Part shown: positions 6,340 through 7,611 of the stretch, piece after piece
Layout of the letters: every line of letters begins with the position of its first letter
Numbering within the stretch: position 1 is the stretch's first letter
Notes under the pieces: generated by a model
Seen by the model: the letters and a program-made list of their open reading frames with translations, nothing else
Told to the model about the DNA's origin: nothing
Database searches by the model: none
Program-made: the position numbers and the translations under genes
Assembly: GCA_003153335.1 (NCBI GenBank)
Contig: PLYG01000018.1
Location: 1-7,611 of the forward strand
Source of the DNA: Betaproteobacteria bacterium
Lineage (GTDB): Bacteria; Pseudomonadota; Gammaproteobacteria; Burkholderiales; Casimicrobiaceae
Direction of reading: 5' to 3'
Length of the DNA: 7,611 bases

Positions 6340-6831
6340 CTAGCCCCGCATCGCCGGCAAATGCGACAACGTCAGCGCCGTGCTTTCCTTGACTTTTTCC
6401 AGCACAAAACTGGACTGCACATTGGCCACGACAGGCAGCGCGAGCAGCTTCTCCATCACAAAGCGGGAATAGTGGTCCAGGTCCTGGGTAATGACCTTGA
6501 GCAAATAATCCCAGTGCCCGGTCAACGCGTAACAGGTCAGCACCTCGGGCCACGCCAGCACCGCTTCGCGAAATGCCGCGCGCGCCTCGGGCGCCTTCTT
6601 GTCCAGCATGACTTCGCAGTACGCGATCAGTCCCAATCGGACCTTGGCCGGATCAACCAGCCCGACGTACTGCGCGATGACGCCCGACTCTTCCAGCCGG
6701 CTCAGCCGGCGCAGGCAAGGCGATGGCGACAACGCGACGTGACCCGCGAGGTCGACATTGGAGATCCGGCCGTCGCGTTGAATGATTTCCAGAATCCGGC
6801 AGTCGGCCCGATCCAATTCATATTCCGGCAT
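6340..6831 (-). CDS. Lrp/AsnC-family transcriptional regulator
   Basis: This 163-residue protein has the full Lrp/AsnC layout. Residues about 5-64 form the winged helix-turn-helix (LDRADCRILEIIQRDGRIS, then the recognition region NVDLAGHVALSPSPCLRRLSRLEESG, 25-50). A beta-strand hinge follows, then the RAM/ligand-binding domain at about 66-150, with GHWDYLLKVITQDLDHYSRF (105-124) as its most typical stretch. Such proteins form dimers and higher oligomers and sense amino acids or their products. The ATG at 6831 is preceded by GGGAAATAAAA, a modest ribosome binding site. The gene is divergent from hppD with a 129-bp AT-rich gap, so control of hppD in response to tyrosine or an aromatic intermediate is likely but inferred. 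Length and domains are complete. Confidence 0.93.
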   Translation of the reverse strand: MPEYELDRADCRILEIIQRDGRISNVDLAGHVALSPSPCLRRLSRLEESGVIAQYVGLVDPAKVRLGLIAYCEVMLDKKAPEARAAFREAVLAWPEVLTCYALTGHWDYLLKVITQDLDHYSRFVMEKLLALPVVANVQSSFVLEKVKESTALTLSHLPAMRG

Positions 6832-6847
6832 TTTTATTTCCCGTATT

Positions 6848-6857
6848 AGAATATTCT
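6848..6857. promoter_or_regulatory. AT-rich palindrome in the lrp/hppD promoter region
   Basis: AGAATATTCT is a perfect ten-base palindrome 17 bp upstream of the Lrp-family start codon. Lrp-type proteins favour AT-rich degenerate dyads, so it may be part of an autoregulatory site. It also overlaps the region where that gene's -10 box should lie. Short AT palindromes are common, so this is tentative. Confidence 0.3.
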
Positions 6858-6866
6858 TAACTTATC

Positions 6867-6883
6867 ATTGCTTGGTCAGCAAT
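6867..6883. promoter_or_regulatory. Inverted repeat, likely operator between lrp-like gene and hppD
   Basis: ATTGCT (6867-6872) and AGCAAT (6878-6883) are perfect inverted arms around TGGTC. The dyad is centred at 6875, about 85 bp before hppD and 44 bp before the regulator start. It overlaps a TTGCTG that could serve as the regulator's -35 box on the minus strand, and lies just upstream of the proposed hppD promoter. That position suits repression of one gene and activation of the other. The assignment to the neighbouring Lrp-like protein is inference. Confidence 0.45.
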
Positions 6884-6889
6884 ATTTCG

Positions 6890-6919
6890 GCAACAATTAT
6901 GGCATATATTCTGTACAAT
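6890..6919 (+). promoter_or_regulatory. Candidate hppD promoter
   Basis: TACAAT at 6914-6919 is a good -10 box (five of six). The best -35 at 18-bp spacing is GCAACA (6890-6895), a poor match. A weak -35 would fit an activator-dependent promoter. The start point would fall near 6926, leaving a leader of about 35 bases with GGAG at 6950-6953. Confidence 0.42.
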
Positions 6920-6960
6920 ACGCAGTTTTCCGCCTGCGTAGTATTTCCTGGAGACCAGCG

Positions 6961-7611
6961 ATGGCGCAACCGAATCTCCCCACGCCCGGCGCTCTGTGGA
7001 ACAACCCGCTGGGCACCAACGGCTTCGAGTTTATCGAATATGCGGCGCCCGACCCCGCGGCGCTGGGCGCGCTGTTCGAATCCATGGGCTTTGTCGCAGT
7101 CGCCCGCCATCGCTCCAAGAATGTGCTCCTGTACCGGCAAGGCGACATCAATTTCATTGTCAACGCCGAACCGGATTCGTTCGCGCAAAGTTTTGCGCGC
7201 GTCCACGGCCCGTGCATTTGCGCCATTGCCTTTCGCGTGGCCGACGCGGCCTTCGCCTACCGGCGCGCGGTCGAACTGGGCGCTTGCGGCGTGCCGGCGC
7301 AAACCGGTCCGATGGAACTCAACATCCCAGCCATCAAGGGCATCGGCGACTCGCTGATCTACTTGGTCGATCGCTACAAAGGCAACGGGACCGGGATTTC
7401 GATTTACGACATCGACTTCGTGCCGTTTCCCGGCGTCGATCAGAATCCGCGAGGCGCGGGGCTGACCGCGATCGATCACCTGACGCACAACGTGTATCGC
7501 GGGCGCATGGATGAGTGGTCCGACTTTAACACGCGCCTGATAAATTTTCGCGAAATCCGCTACTTCGACATCGCGAGCAAGCTCACCGGCCTGAAGCGCC
7601 GCGCGAAGACC
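6961..7611 (+). CDS. hppD: 4-hydroxyphenylpyruvate dioxygenase, partial at right edge
   Basis: HPPD is a cytoplasmic non-haem Fe(II) dioxygenase that turns 4-hydroxyphenylpyruvate into homogentisate, the second step of tyrosine degradation and the branch to pyomelanin. The 217 residues present cover the whole N-terminal vicinal-oxygen-chelate domain and the beginning of the catalytic one. Family signatures include NPLGTNGFEFIEYAAPDP (15-32), RHRSKNVLLYRQGDINFIVN (49-68), GPMELNIPAIKGIG (116-129) and SIYDIDFVPFPGVDQNP (147-163). IDHLTHNVYRGRM (171-183) carries the first metal-binding His, at 173, and NFREIRYFDI follows. The second His and the Glu ligand lie beyond the edge. Bacterial members are about 350-375 residues, so roughly 140-155 are missing. 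The ATG at 6961 follows GGAG by seven bases. No disruption is seen in the visible part. Confidence 0.96.
   Translation, partial: MAQPNLPTPGALWNNPLGTNGFEFIEYAAPDPAALGALFESMGFVAVARHRSKNVLLYRQGDINFIVNAEPDSFAQSFARVHGPCICAIAFRVADAAFAYRRAVELGACGVPAQTGPMELNIPAIKGIGDSLIYLVDRYKGNGTGISIYDIDFVPFPGVDQNPRGAGLTAIDHLTHNVYRGRMDEWSDFNTRLINFREIRYFDIASKLTGLKRRAKT

Noticed and set aside
6050..6553. Minus-strand 167-codon frame bridging the Lrp-like gene and the beta-helix remnant
   Set aside because: It is in the wrong frame for the Lrp-like gene and has no ribosome binding site or recognisable motif.
6899..6960. Alternative upstream ATG (MAYILYNT...) ahead of hppD
   Set aside because: It is out of frame with hppD, overlaps the -10 box and has no ribosome binding site.
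6865..7488. Minus-strand 207-codon frame opposite hppD
   Set aside because: It is the antisense shadow of a strongly conserved HPPD coding region.

Overview
The window looks like a stretch of chromosome from a GC-rich betaproteobacterium, most likely Burkholderiales. I infer this from the high GC at third codon positions, the protein-level appearance of the undecaprenyl-diphosphatase and of 4-hydroxyphenylpyruvate dioxygenase, and the divergent Lrp-family regulator/hppD pair, which I recall from that group. No species can be named from the sequence alone. There are no rRNA or tRNA genes, CRISPR arrays or recognisable insertion sequences.

Left part (1-3622), all on the minus strand. A large 899-residue SARP/BTAD-NB-ARC-TPR signal-transduction ATPase and transcription factor (923-3622) ends just before a hairpin plus T-tract terminator (862-898). 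Beyond the terminator, a small secreted protein of unknown function (319-744) has a strong ribosome binding site. A Pro/Gln-rich open frame overlaps its stop codon and runs off the left edge; it may be a partial gene.

Middle (3623-5477). A divergent intergenic region separates the regulator from a plus-strand gene for an exported protein with two OB-fold-like domains, the first like NrfJ (3885-4595). That gene converges, with 51 bp between stops, on uppP/bacA (4647-5477, minus), which recycles the undecaprenyl carrier lipid for peptidoglycan synthesis and bacitracin resistance.

Right part (5478-7611). After the uppP promoter region comes a lower-GC island with the remains of a parallel beta-helix-like protein gene (about 5674-6190, plus). 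It has no credible start and is broken by an extra G at about 6004-6006. It is followed by a possible terminator, then an Lrp/AsnC-family regulator (6340-6831, minus). An AT-rich divergent promoter region with an inverted repeat separates this from hppD (6961 to the right edge, plus), the tyrosine-degradation dioxygenase. The layout suggests that the Lrp-like protein controls hppD.

Most of the window is ordinary housekeeping and catabolic sequence. The items most worth a second look are the STAND regulator with its orphan secreted neighbour, the frameshifted beta-helix remnant in low-GC DNA, and the lrp/hppD operator region. I did not find convincing evidence of a new multi-gene system.
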